Shown one piece after another: positions 31,153-37,664 of a stretch of DNA of 37,664 nucleotides (within the stretch, counting starts at the first letter, position 1; each line of letters begins with the position of its first letter). Both the position numbers and the translations under genes were made by a program. Origin of the DNA: an uncultured Collinsella sp. (GTDB lineage Bacteria > Actinomycetota > Coriobacteriia > Coriobacteriales > Coriobacteriaceae); NCBI GenBank assembly GCA_900756945.1, contig CAAELZ010000102.1, forward strand, positions 1 through 37,664. The letters are read 5' to 3'. The notes under the pieces were generated by a model, which searched no databases, had not been told where the DNA came from, and saw only the letters and a program-made list of their open reading frames with translations.

Positions 31153-31180
31153 CGAAACAAACTTGCATAGAATTGTTTCG
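31153..31180. promoter_or_regulatory. Inverted repeat CGAAACAA-N12-TTGTTTCG upstream of argR
   Basis: Perfect 8-base arms at 31153-31160 and 31173-31180 lie about 95 bases before argR in an AT-rich gap. It may be an operator. It does not look like an ARG box (two TGAAT/ATTCA halves), so a different regulator is more likely. Confidence 0.4.
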
Positions 31181-31273
31181 AAATGCGTTCTTATACACAA
31201 AAGCCTTCAAATAGCGTTAAACTATTCAATCACTGATTGATTGTCTCCGCCATCTTTTGGAGAGAGGGTTTGT

Positions 31274-31711
31274 ATGGCTAAAAAACGCAATGGGCGCCAG
31301 GATGCCATTAGAGATATTGTGCGCAATAAGGATGTCCGCACGCAGCGCGTGCTGGTCGATGAGCTCCGTGCTATGGGCTTTGATTGCACGCAGGCGACTG
31401 TCTCTCGCGATATTGCCGATATGGGGCTGCGTAAGCTCCCTGAGGGCATCTATGTTCTGGCGGAGGACCTGCACCTGCAACGTATGGTTTCCGAGCTCGT
31501 AACGGGCGTTCTGCGTACTGATAATCTGGTTATGATCAAGGCTCAGCCTGGCACGGCTTCCGGCATCGCCGCCGCCGTTGATGCGGCAGAGTTGCCCGAT
31601 GTGCTTGGCTCGCTTGCCGGCAACGATACGATTTTGGTTATTGCCCAGACGGCCGAGGACGGCGAGCGTCTTGAGGCGCTGATCAATAAGTTGAGCAATT
31701 CTCGCAAGTAG
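31274..31711 (+). CDS. argR: Arginine repressor ArgR
   Basis: The 145-residue protein has the N-terminal winged helix (RQDAIRDIVRNKDVRTQRVLVDELRAMG, then TQATVSRDIADMGLRKLP) and the C-terminal oligomerisation and arginine-binding domain (ASGIAAAVDAAELPDVLGSLAGNDTILVIAQT, whose Gly-Asp-Asp-like GND turn contacts arginine). It controls arginine synthesis or the arginine deiminase pathway as a hexamer. ATG 31274 follows GAGAGGG. No arg genes are adjacent; it stands alone between the glycosyltransferase-like gene and a terminator. Confidence 0.93.
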   Translation: MAKKRNGRQDAIRDIVRNKDVRTQRVLVDELRAMGFDCTQATVSRDIADMGLRKLPEGIYVLAEDLHLQRMVSELVTGVLRTDNLVMIKAQPGTASGIAAAVDAAELPDVLGSLAGNDTILVIAQTAEDGERLEALINKLSNSRK

Positions 31712-31762
31712 GCGTGCGGGTCGTGCGTTCGGCATTGTGTGCGCTGACATAGTGGCTTGTAA

Positions 31763-31794
31763 GGGGTATCGACGTTGGTCGGTACCCCCTTTTT
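31763..31794 (+). terminator. Terminator after argR
   Basis: GGGGTA (31763-31768) pairs with TACCCC (31783-31788) with a 14-base loop region, followed by a C and five T residues. Confidence 0.7.
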
Positions 31795-31837
31795 GTTTGC
31801 CGGTATAAAGACCGCCCTCCAGGTCGTTTCAAACTAA

Positions 31838-31874
31838 AAGGCCCCGAGCAGTTCAATAAGCTGCTCGGGGCCTT
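31838..31874. terminator. Terminator of the PBP gene (minus strand), possibly bidirectional
   Basis: AAGGCCCCGAGCAG (31838-31851) pairs perfectly over 14 bp with 31861-31874 around a 9-base loop. Read on the minus strand it is followed by TTTTAGTTTG, so it terminates the penicillin-binding protein gene ending at 31897. Confidence 0.85.
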
Positions 31875-31896
31875 GTTGGCTTTAGTCGCGTACTTC

Positions 31897-34095
31897 TTAG
31901 CCGACCGTATCGTCAGGCGTGGGCGAGGGGTCTGGAGTGGGCGTAGGCGTAGGCGTGCCGCCATCGCCGCCGGTCGAACCACCAGTGGAGCCGCCCGTCG
32001 AGCCACCGGTCGTACCGGTGCCGCCGGTGGTGTCGCCGCCCGTGGTCTCGGTGGTCGTGGTCGTCGTGGTAGTCGTTGTGGTGGTTTCCTCTTCCTCTTC
32101 CTCTTCGTCCTCGTCCTTGTCGTCGTTCTCCGACTTCTTGGTGTTGTTGGTGCCGTAGAACTTCCAGACGCTGTTGTTCTTGTAGGTGGGCGCCGTTCCG
32201 GTCGCAAACTCCTCGCGCTCGGTACCGGTCAGAACGGTGTTCATAAACCGCTTAAAGACAGGCAGGTTGGTGCTGTCGCCCAGCAGGTCCGTGCCGTACT
32301 TTTGGATGGGGATCTCGCCCGCGGAATAGCCGGTCCACAGGGCGCATGCCAGCTGCGGGGTATAGCCGCAGAACCACAGGTTGGTGGTGTTGTCGGTGGT
32401 GCCCGTCTTGCCGGCATAGGGCTGGTTGACGCTCAGGGCGCCGGCAGCACCCGTACCGCTGCCCTTCATGACGCCGGACAGAACATCGGTGACCGCGGCG
32501 GCCTCGCCCTCGGTAAGCACCTGTGAGGGATTGTCGGTGTGCTGGTACAGCACCGAACCGGTACGAGAGTCAATCTCGGTGATGGCGATCGGCTGGCGAT
32601 AGTAGCCGCCGTTGGCAAACGTCGCGTAGGCGGCGGCCATCTCGAGCGGCGAGATCGAGCCGGTGCCGAGGGTCATGACGGGAACGTCCTCGATGTTGTC
32701 CTTGGCGGGGTCGATGCCGAGCTTTTTGACGAGCGAGATGATCTTGCTGTTGCCGACGGCTTCCGCCACCTGGATGTAGCCGGTGTTGGAGGAGTATGCC
32801 GTCGCCTGCTTAAGCGTGATGGTGCCGTAGCTTTGATTGGCGTAGTTTTGTACCTCGGTTGTGGTGCCCTTGGCCTTGAGCGGCGAGTTGCAGTTGAGGG
32901 TGACGTTGGGGTTCATGCCGTTTTGGATGGCAGTTGCCAGCGTAAAGGCCTTAAAGGTGGAGCCGACGGGACGCTTGGCCGTGGCATGGTTTACGTGGTT
33001 CTCGTCGGCGTTGTAGTCGTAGCCGCCCACCATGCACTTGATGTAGCCGGTCTTGGGGTCGACGACGACCATGCCCATGTCCAGGCCGTCAAGCGAGAGC
33101 GTGTCGAGCTGCTCGCGGACGGCATTCTCTGCCACCTGCTGCATCGTGGGGTCGATGGTGGTCTTGACGGTCAGGCCGCCCTTAAAGAGCACGTCGGTCG
33201 AGAACTCCTGCTCCAGCAGCTGCTTGACGTAGGAGACAAAGTAGGGCTGCGAGTATACGTCGACGCCGCTGCCCGAGATTTCGGTCACGTTGAGGGTGAT
33301 GGGCTCGGCCTGTGCGGCATCGTGCTCCTCCTGGGTGATGTGGCCCAGGCGCAGCATGTTGTCGAGAACCTTGTTGCGGCGGGACAGCGCCAGGTCGGGG
33401 TTGACCGTGGGGTCGTACTGCGAGGGCGAGTTGGGAAGGCCGATGAGTAGCGCGGCCTCGCTCAGGGTGAGGTCGGCGGCGCTCTTGGACAGATAGGTCT
33501 CGGCTGCGGCCTCGATGCCGTAGGCGCCGTGGCCGTAATAGATGGTGTTGAGGTACATCATGAGGATCTCGTCTTTGGAGTACATGTCCTCCATCTTGAT
33601 GGCGATGTAGGCCTCGCGCACCTTACGCTCAATGGTCGAGTCGAACTGCTCCTCCTGCAGGATGGTGTTGCGCACAAGCTGCTGGGTGATCGTCGAGGCG
33701 CCTTCGTGCCCGCCGCCGAGGGTTGCCACCGCAGCACGCGCGATACCCCACAGGTCGATACCGCCGTGCTCGTAGAAGCGCTCGTCCTCGACGTCAACGG
33801 TGCCCTGCAGCACGTAGGGGGAGACCTCGTCCTTGGTGATGGATTTGCGGTTTTGCGTGTAGAAGCTCGCGATCTTGTTGCCGTTGCAGTCGACGATCTC
33901 GGTGGGCTCGCTCACCAGATACGCGTTGGCGTCGGTGTAGTCGGGCAGATCGGACAGCCAGCGGTTGACGTTGCCGACCATGCCGATGCCAAACGCCACG
34001 CCCGCAATCAGCAGAAAGCCCAAAAACGAGAGCAGGATTATGGGCAGGGCGTGCGTCTTTGAACGGCTGTGTCCCTGTCGTTGGCGAGGACCCAT
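31897..34095 (-). CDS. Class A penicillin-binding protein (transglycosylase/transpeptidase)
   Basis: The 732-residue bifunctional enzyme polymerises and cross-links peptidoglycan outside the membrane. One membrane anchor lies at about 17-39. The GT51 transglycosylase shows EDERFYEHGGID (catalytic E103) and GASTITQQL (133-140). The transpeptidase shows S379-TFK, S435-SN and K563-TGT, all intact. From about residue 652 there is a low-complexity tail: an acidic run, a poly-Thr run, Gly/Ser/Thr repeats and a Pro/Thr/Asp end, probably a wall-spanning or cell-surface spacer. ATG 34095 with GGAGG upstream; the frame opens earlier at 34218 without a binding site. It is transcribed alone, divergent from the U32 gene. 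Confidence 0.95.
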   Translation of the reverse strand: MGPRQRQGHSRSKTHALPIILLSFLGFLLIAGVAFGIGMVGNVNRWLSDLPDYTDANAYLVSEPTEIVDCNGNKIASFYTQNRKSITKDEVSPYVLQGTVDVEDERFYEHGGIDLWGIARAAVATLGGGHEGASTITQQLVRNTILQEEQFDSTIERKVREAYIAIKMEDMYSKDEILMMYLNTIYYGHGAYGIEAAAETYLSKSAADLTLSEAALLIGLPNSPSQYDPTVNPDLALSRRNKVLDNMLRLGHITQEEHDAAQAEPITLNVTEISGSGVDVYSQPYFVSYVKQLLEQEFSTDVLFKGGLTVKTTIDPTMQQVAENAVREQLDTLSLDGLDMGMVVVDPKTGYIKCMVGGYDYNADENHVNHATAKRPVGSTFKAFTLATAIQNGMNPNVTLNCNSPLKAKGTTTEVQNYANQSYGTITLKQATAYSSNTGYIQVAEAVGNSKIISLVKKLGIDPAKDNIEDVPVMTLGTGSISPLEMAAAYATFANGGYYRQPIAITEIDSRTGSVLYQHTDNPSQVLTEGEAAAVTDVLSGVMKGSGTGAAGALSVNQPYAGKTGTTDNTTNLWFCGYTPQLACALWTGYSAGEIPIQKYGTDLLGDSTNLPVFKRFMNTVLTGTEREEFATGTAPTYKNNSVWKFYGTNNTKKSENDDKDEDEEEEEEETTTTTTTTTTTTETTGGDTTGGTGTTGGSTGGSTGGSTGGDGGTPTPTPTPDPSPTPDDTVG

Positions 34096-34257
34096 ATATT
34101 GACCTCCAGGTATGTCGTGCCGGACGGTGGATGTGCCGTCGGGGCAGGATGGACATAAGTTATTACACGATAAACCAAACGGGGCGCGCGAGGCCTCGTG
34201 TATGCTGGAAGACGGCATTTTTCAGAGTGAATGCATACCTTGGTAAGGAGTTTGTCG

Positions 34258-36216
34258 ATGGCGATTCGGGCGATGGGGCCGAGCGGACAATGCGAGACTG
34301 GATTGGATGTCGTCAGTGCGGCGCTGCCCGAGCTGCTGGCGCCGGCGGGCGGACTCGACCAGATGCTTGCGGCTATCGCCGCGGGTACCGATGCCATCTA
34401 TGCGGGGTTGGGCGGCTTTAACGCCCGTGTGAGCGCCCACGGCTTTACGGATGACGAGTTTGCGCGCGGCTGCGCCGTGGCGCATGCCCATGGCGTGCGT
34501 GTGTACGTGACGCTCAACGTGTTCGTGTTTGACGATGAGTTGTCCGACGCGGTGGCGTTGGGAGCTCATGCACTGGAGCTGGGCGCCGATGCTCTGATTG
34601 TGGCCGATGCCGGGTTGGCCTGCGCGCTGAGCGCGGCGATTCCCGGGGTCGAGATTCACCTGTCTACGCAGGCGGGCGTTCATAGCGAAGGCGCCGTGCG
34701 GCTTGCCGCCGATGAGTTGGGGGTCGAGCGCGTGACGACGGCGCGCGAGCTGACGGTCGACGAGATTGCGGCGCTCTGTGCCACGGGCGTGCCCATCGAG
34801 GTATTCTGCCACGGTGCGATTTGCATCGGCTATTCGGGGGCGTGCGAGTTTTCGGCCCTGCGGCGTGGACGATCGGCGATGCGCGGCGACTGCACACAGC
34901 CGTGCCGTCTGGCGTACGACCTAGTGGACGAGGCGGGACAGAGCGTTGTCGCCGTTGAGGGGGATCGTCTGCTGTGTCCGCATGACTATCTGGGTATTGC
35001 GCATCTGCCCGAGCTTGTAGATGCCGGCGTGGCGTCGCTCAAGATCGAGGGGCGCATGAAGAACCCCGATTACGTATTCAACGTGGTGCGGGTTTGGCGC
35101 CGGGCGCTCGATATGCTGCGCGACGGCGCGTGGGACCCCGGTGCCGTGGAAGAGCTTGAGCGCGAGCTGGGAAGGTCGTTTAACCGTGGGTTTACCGATG
35201 CGTACCTGCGAGGGCGTTCGGGTGCCGAGCTGATGAGCTTTGAGCGTGCAATTAACCAGGGCGTGCGCGTGGGGCGCTTGGTCGCTGTGGGCCACGAAGA
35301 GGTGACCGTTGAGCTCGATGCCGCCGTGGCGGCGGGTGACACGCTCGAGATTCGGTTCTATCCGGGCGTCGACGCGCGCCCCGATGTGCCCAAGCGCTGG
35401 CCGCAGGTGCCCTGCCCGGTGGATGCCGCAGCGGGGAAGCGCGTCGTCGTGCATTGCAAGCGTAAGGTGGACGCGGGCTGCGAGGTATACCTGATTCGCA
35501 GCGCCGGCGTGTTGGATCAGACAGCGGCGGTGTTGGAGCGCATGCGGGCCGAGGCGGATGCGATTGCACTCGTTGCGCGCGCCGTTGAGGTGCTGCCCTT
35601 TGAGGACGTTGCGGTGGATGGCGGTGCGTCGACGGAGTTGGCGGAGCGCGCGGTTCCCGCTCACATGGTTTTTGCTTGGCAGCTGATGGATGCCGATCCG
35701 CGCGGAGAACGCGATTTATCCGACGCCGTTGTGGTGCTGGACGAGGTGTGCCGCACGGGTGACGTTGATCGGACCCGCTCACTTATGCAGCGTGCCGGGC
35801 GCGTCGTCTGCCGCAACCTGGGACAGGTGGTGATCGCTCGCGAGCTGGGCGTGACGTTTGACGTGGCGGCGCCGGTGTTCTGCGCGAATCGGGCCACGCT
35901 TACCTGGCTGCGCGGACTCGGTGCGGGGCGGGTGTACTTGCCGGCCGAGTTGCTCGGCAATGATGCGGAGCGTATTGCCGAACTGGCTGCTGAACCCGGC
36001 GTCTGGGGTCCGGTCGACGCCGACCGTCCCGAGCTTATGGTGTGCGAGCACTGCCTGCTGACCGCCGAGGGCGTCTGCGCTACCGATGCGACGGGACAGG
36101 TCCGTTGCCGCGACTGCTCGCGCCGTCGGCAGGTACGCTATCTGGTCGAGCGTGACGGTACACGTTTGCCAGTTGCCATTGACGCATGCGGCAGGACGAG
36201 GATTTTCCTGTCGTAG
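34258..36216 (+). CDS. U32-family protein (RlhA/TrhP-like RNA hydroxylation)
   Basis: The 652-residue protein is of the U32 peptidase family, whose studied bacterial members (RlhA, TrhP) hydroxylate rRNA or tRNA using prephenate-linked chemistry and an iron-sulfur centre. The start PELLAPAGGLDQMLAAIAAGTDAIYAG is diagnostic. The cysteine-rich core is EVFCHGAICIGYSGACEFSALRRGRS, then GDCTQPCRLAYDL. A second cysteine set near the end (CEHCLL, CRDCSRRR) could bind metal. Length fits the RlhA-like long form with an added C-terminal domain. ATG 34258 has TAAGGAG upstream; an ATG at 34231 lacks one. Substrate RNA is not determined. Confidence 0.88.
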   Translation: MAIRAMGPSGQCETGLDVVSAALPELLAPAGGLDQMLAAIAAGTDAIYAGLGGFNARVSAHGFTDDEFARGCAVAHAHGVRVYVTLNVFVFDDELSDAVALGAHALELGADALIVADAGLACALSAAIPGVEIHLSTQAGVHSEGAVRLAADELGVERVTTARELTVDEIAALCATGVPIEVFCHGAICIGYSGACEFSALRRGRSAMRGDCTQPCRLAYDLVDEAGQSVVAVEGDRLLCPHDYLGIAHLPELVDAGVASLKIEGRMKNPDYVFNVVRVWRRALDMLRDGAWDPGAVEELERELGRSFNRGFTDAYLRGRSGAELMSFERAINQGVRVGRLVAVGHEEVTVELDAAVAAGDTLEIRFYPGVDARPDVPKRWPQVPCPVDAAAGKRVVVHCKRKVDAGCEVYLIRSAGVLDQTAAVLERMRAEADAIALVARAVEVLPFEDVAVDGGASTELAERAVPAHMVFAWQLMDADPRGERDLSDAVVVLDEVCRTGDVDRTRSLMQRAGRVVCRNLGQVVIARELGVTFDVAAPVFCANRATLTWLRGLGAGRVYLPAELLGNDAERIAELAAEPGVWGPVDADRPELMVCEHCLLTAEGVCATDATGQVRCRDCSRRRQVRYLVERDGTRLPVAIDACGRTRIFLS

Positions 36217-36312
36217 GTGCCGCGTCGCGTCAGTTTGTTATCATATGAGAGTTTATGGACTTCCAGCACCGCCGTATCCGGTGAGGGTGCTATAGCAAAA
36301 GGAGGATACCCA

Positions 36313-37524
36313 ATGCTGTCTGTTGACGAGCAAATGCGTATCATCACCTCGGGCGCCGCGCAGATCGTTCCCGAGGCCGACCTTCGCAAGAAGCTTGAGA
36401 AGGGCGAGCCCCTCAACATCAAGCTCGGCGTCGACCCCACCAGCCCCGACCTGCACCTGGGCCATGCCGTGCCGCTGCGCAAGATGCGCCAGTTCCAGGA
36501 CCTGGGCCACAACGTCACCCTCATCATCGGCAACGGCACCGCGCTGATCGGCGATCCCTCGGGCAAGAACTCCACGCGTCCGCAGCTTTCGCAGGAGCAG
36601 ATCGAGGCCAACGCCGAGACCTACGTGAGCCAGGCCATGAAGATCCTGGACCCCGAGAAGACCACCATCGTGCACAACGGCGACTGGATCCTTTCGATGG
36701 ATCTGGCCGGCCTGCTGCAGGTGTGCTCCAAGTTCACCGTTGCCCGCATTCTTGAGCGCGACGACTTTACCAAGCGCTACCAGTCTCAGACGCCGATCGC
36801 CCTGCATGAGTTCCTGTATCCCGTGATGCAGGCTTTCGACTCTGCGCAGATCAAGGCCGACGTGGAGATGGGCGGCACCGATCAGCTCTTCAACCTGCTC
36901 GCCGGCCGCGAGCTCATGGAGAAGATGGGTATGGAGCCGCAGATTGCGCTCACCATGCCGCTGCTCGAGGGCACCGACGGCGTGCGCAAGATGTCCAAGT
37001 CCTATGGTAACTACATCGGCCTGACCGACGCTCCCAAGGACATGTTCGGCAAGACCATGTCCATCCCCGACGAGATGATCGGCAAGTACTATCGTCTGGC
37101 CAGCTCGCTCACCCCTGCCGAGGTCGACAAGATCGACGCCGCCCTGGCCGATGGCTCCGCCGACCCCTACGAGCTCAAGCGCGCTCTGGGCCGCGACCTG
37201 TGCGACACCTACCACGGTGCCGGCGCCGGCGACGAGGCTCAGGCCGAGTTCGACCGCGTGTTCAAGGAGGGCCAGCTTGCCGACTTCCCCGAGAAGCACG
37301 TTGAGCTGACCGTCAACGACGAGGGCCAGATTTACCTCGCCGGCCTGCTCAAGGACCTGGGCCTTTCGGCGAGCGCCGGCCAGGCCCGTCGCGACATTGA
37401 CGGCGGCGGCGTCAAGATCAACGGCGAGGCGGTGGCTCCCAAGAGCTACAACATCGACCCGAGCGCCCTCAAGCTGGGCGACATCCTCTCCGTGGGCAAG
37501 CGCAAGGGCTTCAAGTTGATTTAG
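36313..37524 (+). CDS. tyrS: Tyrosyl-tRNA synthetase
   Basis: The 403-residue class I synthetase charges tRNA-Tyr. The HIGH-type motif is H48-LGH-51, the KMSKS motif is K226-S230, and a C-terminal S4 RNA-binding domain lies at about 340-403 (SAGQARRDIDGGGVKINGE). ATG 36313 follows AAAAGGAGG; the frame opens earlier without a binding site. The 96 bases before it hold a short AGCACC/GGGTGCT hairpin but no convincing T-box. A hairpin follows the stop. Confidence 0.97.
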   Translation: MLSVDEQMRIITSGAAQIVPEADLRKKLEKGEPLNIKLGVDPTSPDLHLGHAVPLRKMRQFQDLGHNVTLIIGNGTALIGDPSGKNSTRPQLSQEQIEANAETYVSQAMKILDPEKTTIVHNGDWILSMDLAGLLQVCSKFTVARILERDDFTKRYQSQTPIALHEFLYPVMQAFDSAQIKADVEMGGTDQLFNLLAGRELMEKMGMEPQIALTMPLLEGTDGVRKMSKSYGNYIGLTDAPKDMFGKTMSIPDEMIGKYYRLASSLTPAEVDKIDAALADGSADPYELKRALGRDLCDTYHGAGAGDEAQAEFDRVFKEGQLADFPEKHVELTVNDEGQIYLAGLLKDLGLSASAGQARRDIDGGGVKINGEAVAPKSYNIDPSALKLGDILSVGKRKGFKLI

Positions 37525-37525
37525 T

Positions 37526-37549
37526 TCCGCCGTTCTAACGAACGGCGGA
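37526..37549 (+). terminator. Hairpin after tyrS
   Basis: TCCGCCGTT (37526-37534) pairs with AACGGCGGA (37541-37549) around CTAACG, 2 bases after the tyrS stop. There is no T-run; a stronger terminator follows downstream. Confidence 0.55.
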
Positions 37550-37563
37550 CCGGCCGACGCTGC

Positions 37564-37662
37564 GCGGGCCGCATTTGGACAATCTGACGTTCAACTTCAA
37601 GGGCGCGACCAGAAGGTCAGCGCCCTTTCGTTTCGCGTCACCTTGCCTCAAATGCGGCCCGC
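37564..37662. repeat. Nested inverted repeat enclosing a terminator
   Basis: A 14-base arm at 37564-37577 (GCGGGCCGCATTTG) is perfectly matched by 37649-37662. The 71 bases inside contain a second hairpin, AAGGGCGCGACC (37599-37610) against GGTC-A-GCGCCCTT (37615-37627), followed by TCGTTT, which can act as a terminator. The window ends 2 bases later, so any further structure or duplication is not visible. Confidence 0.6.
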
Positions 37663-37664
37663 TC

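Noticed and set aside
31153..31250. ARG box autoregulation of argR
   Set aside because: The inverted repeat arms (CGAAACAA) do not resemble ARG-box half-sites, and no clear TGAAT/ATTCA pair is seen at the correct spacing.
36214..36312. T-box riboswitch before tyrS, suggested by GGTGCCGCG at 36216
   Set aside because: The gap is only 96 bases, too short for the specifier stem, the motif lies next to the previous stop codon, and there is no terminator/antiterminator pair.

Overview
The window looks like a chromosomal segment of a gut Coriobacteriia bacterium (Actinomycetota), most likely Collinsella or a close relative. This is inferred from the high GC at third codon positions in the core genes, the zinc-type S14, the low-complexity tail on L17, and a purine/selenium-molybdenum gene set typical of anaerobic gut bacteria. 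No search was possible, so the genus is an inference.

Region 1 (1-7.9 kb) is an accessory, defence-like island with more AT-rich genes than the rest. It holds the 3' end of an hsdS (type I restriction specificity) reading frame that converges on and overlaps a complete tyrosine recombinase. Next come an unrecognised 567-residue protein with a HEPN-type R-x4-H motif and a 35-codon peptide gene whose ribosome binding site can be masked by an upstream complementary sequence. A GmrSD-type (DUF262/DUF1524) nuclease, a small unknown gene and a DUF4143 ATPase preceded by four direct repeats at an exact 33-bp period complete the island.

Region 2 (7.9-18.9 kb) starts with a Pro/Ala-rich C-terminally anchored membrane protein and a YheO-like PAS/HTH regulator. 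The regulator is divergent from ygeX (2,3-diaminopropionate ammonia-lyase), ygeY (M20 hydrolase) and ygeW (carbamoyltransferase). A MocA-like nucleotidyltransferase and hydantoinase hydA follow, then yqeC, yqeB and xdhC, which mature selenium-dependent molybdenum hydroxylases. Together these fit anaerobic purine/urate breakdown: a molybdenum hydroxylase oxidises purines, and HydA and the Yge enzymes handle ring-opened intermediates down to ammonia and pyruvate. The hydroxylase itself is not in the window. Two related long hairpin repeats bracket the yqeC-yqeB-xdhC block.

Region 3 (19-29.9 kb) is the spc and alpha ribosomal operons: rplE, rpsN, rpsH, rplF, rplR, rpsE, rpmD, rplO, secY, adk, map, then infA, rpmJ, rpsM, rpsK, rpsD, rpoA, rplQ and a strong terminator, followed by truA. 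The usual upstream partners rplN and rplX are absent: xdhC and a hairpin repeat lie where they would be.

Region 4 (30-37.7 kb) carries a divergent family-2 glycosyltransferase-like protein, argR, a class A penicillin-binding protein (minus strand) with an acidic/poly-Thr/Gly-Pro tail, a U32-family protein and tyrS. The window ends in a nested inverted-repeat terminator.
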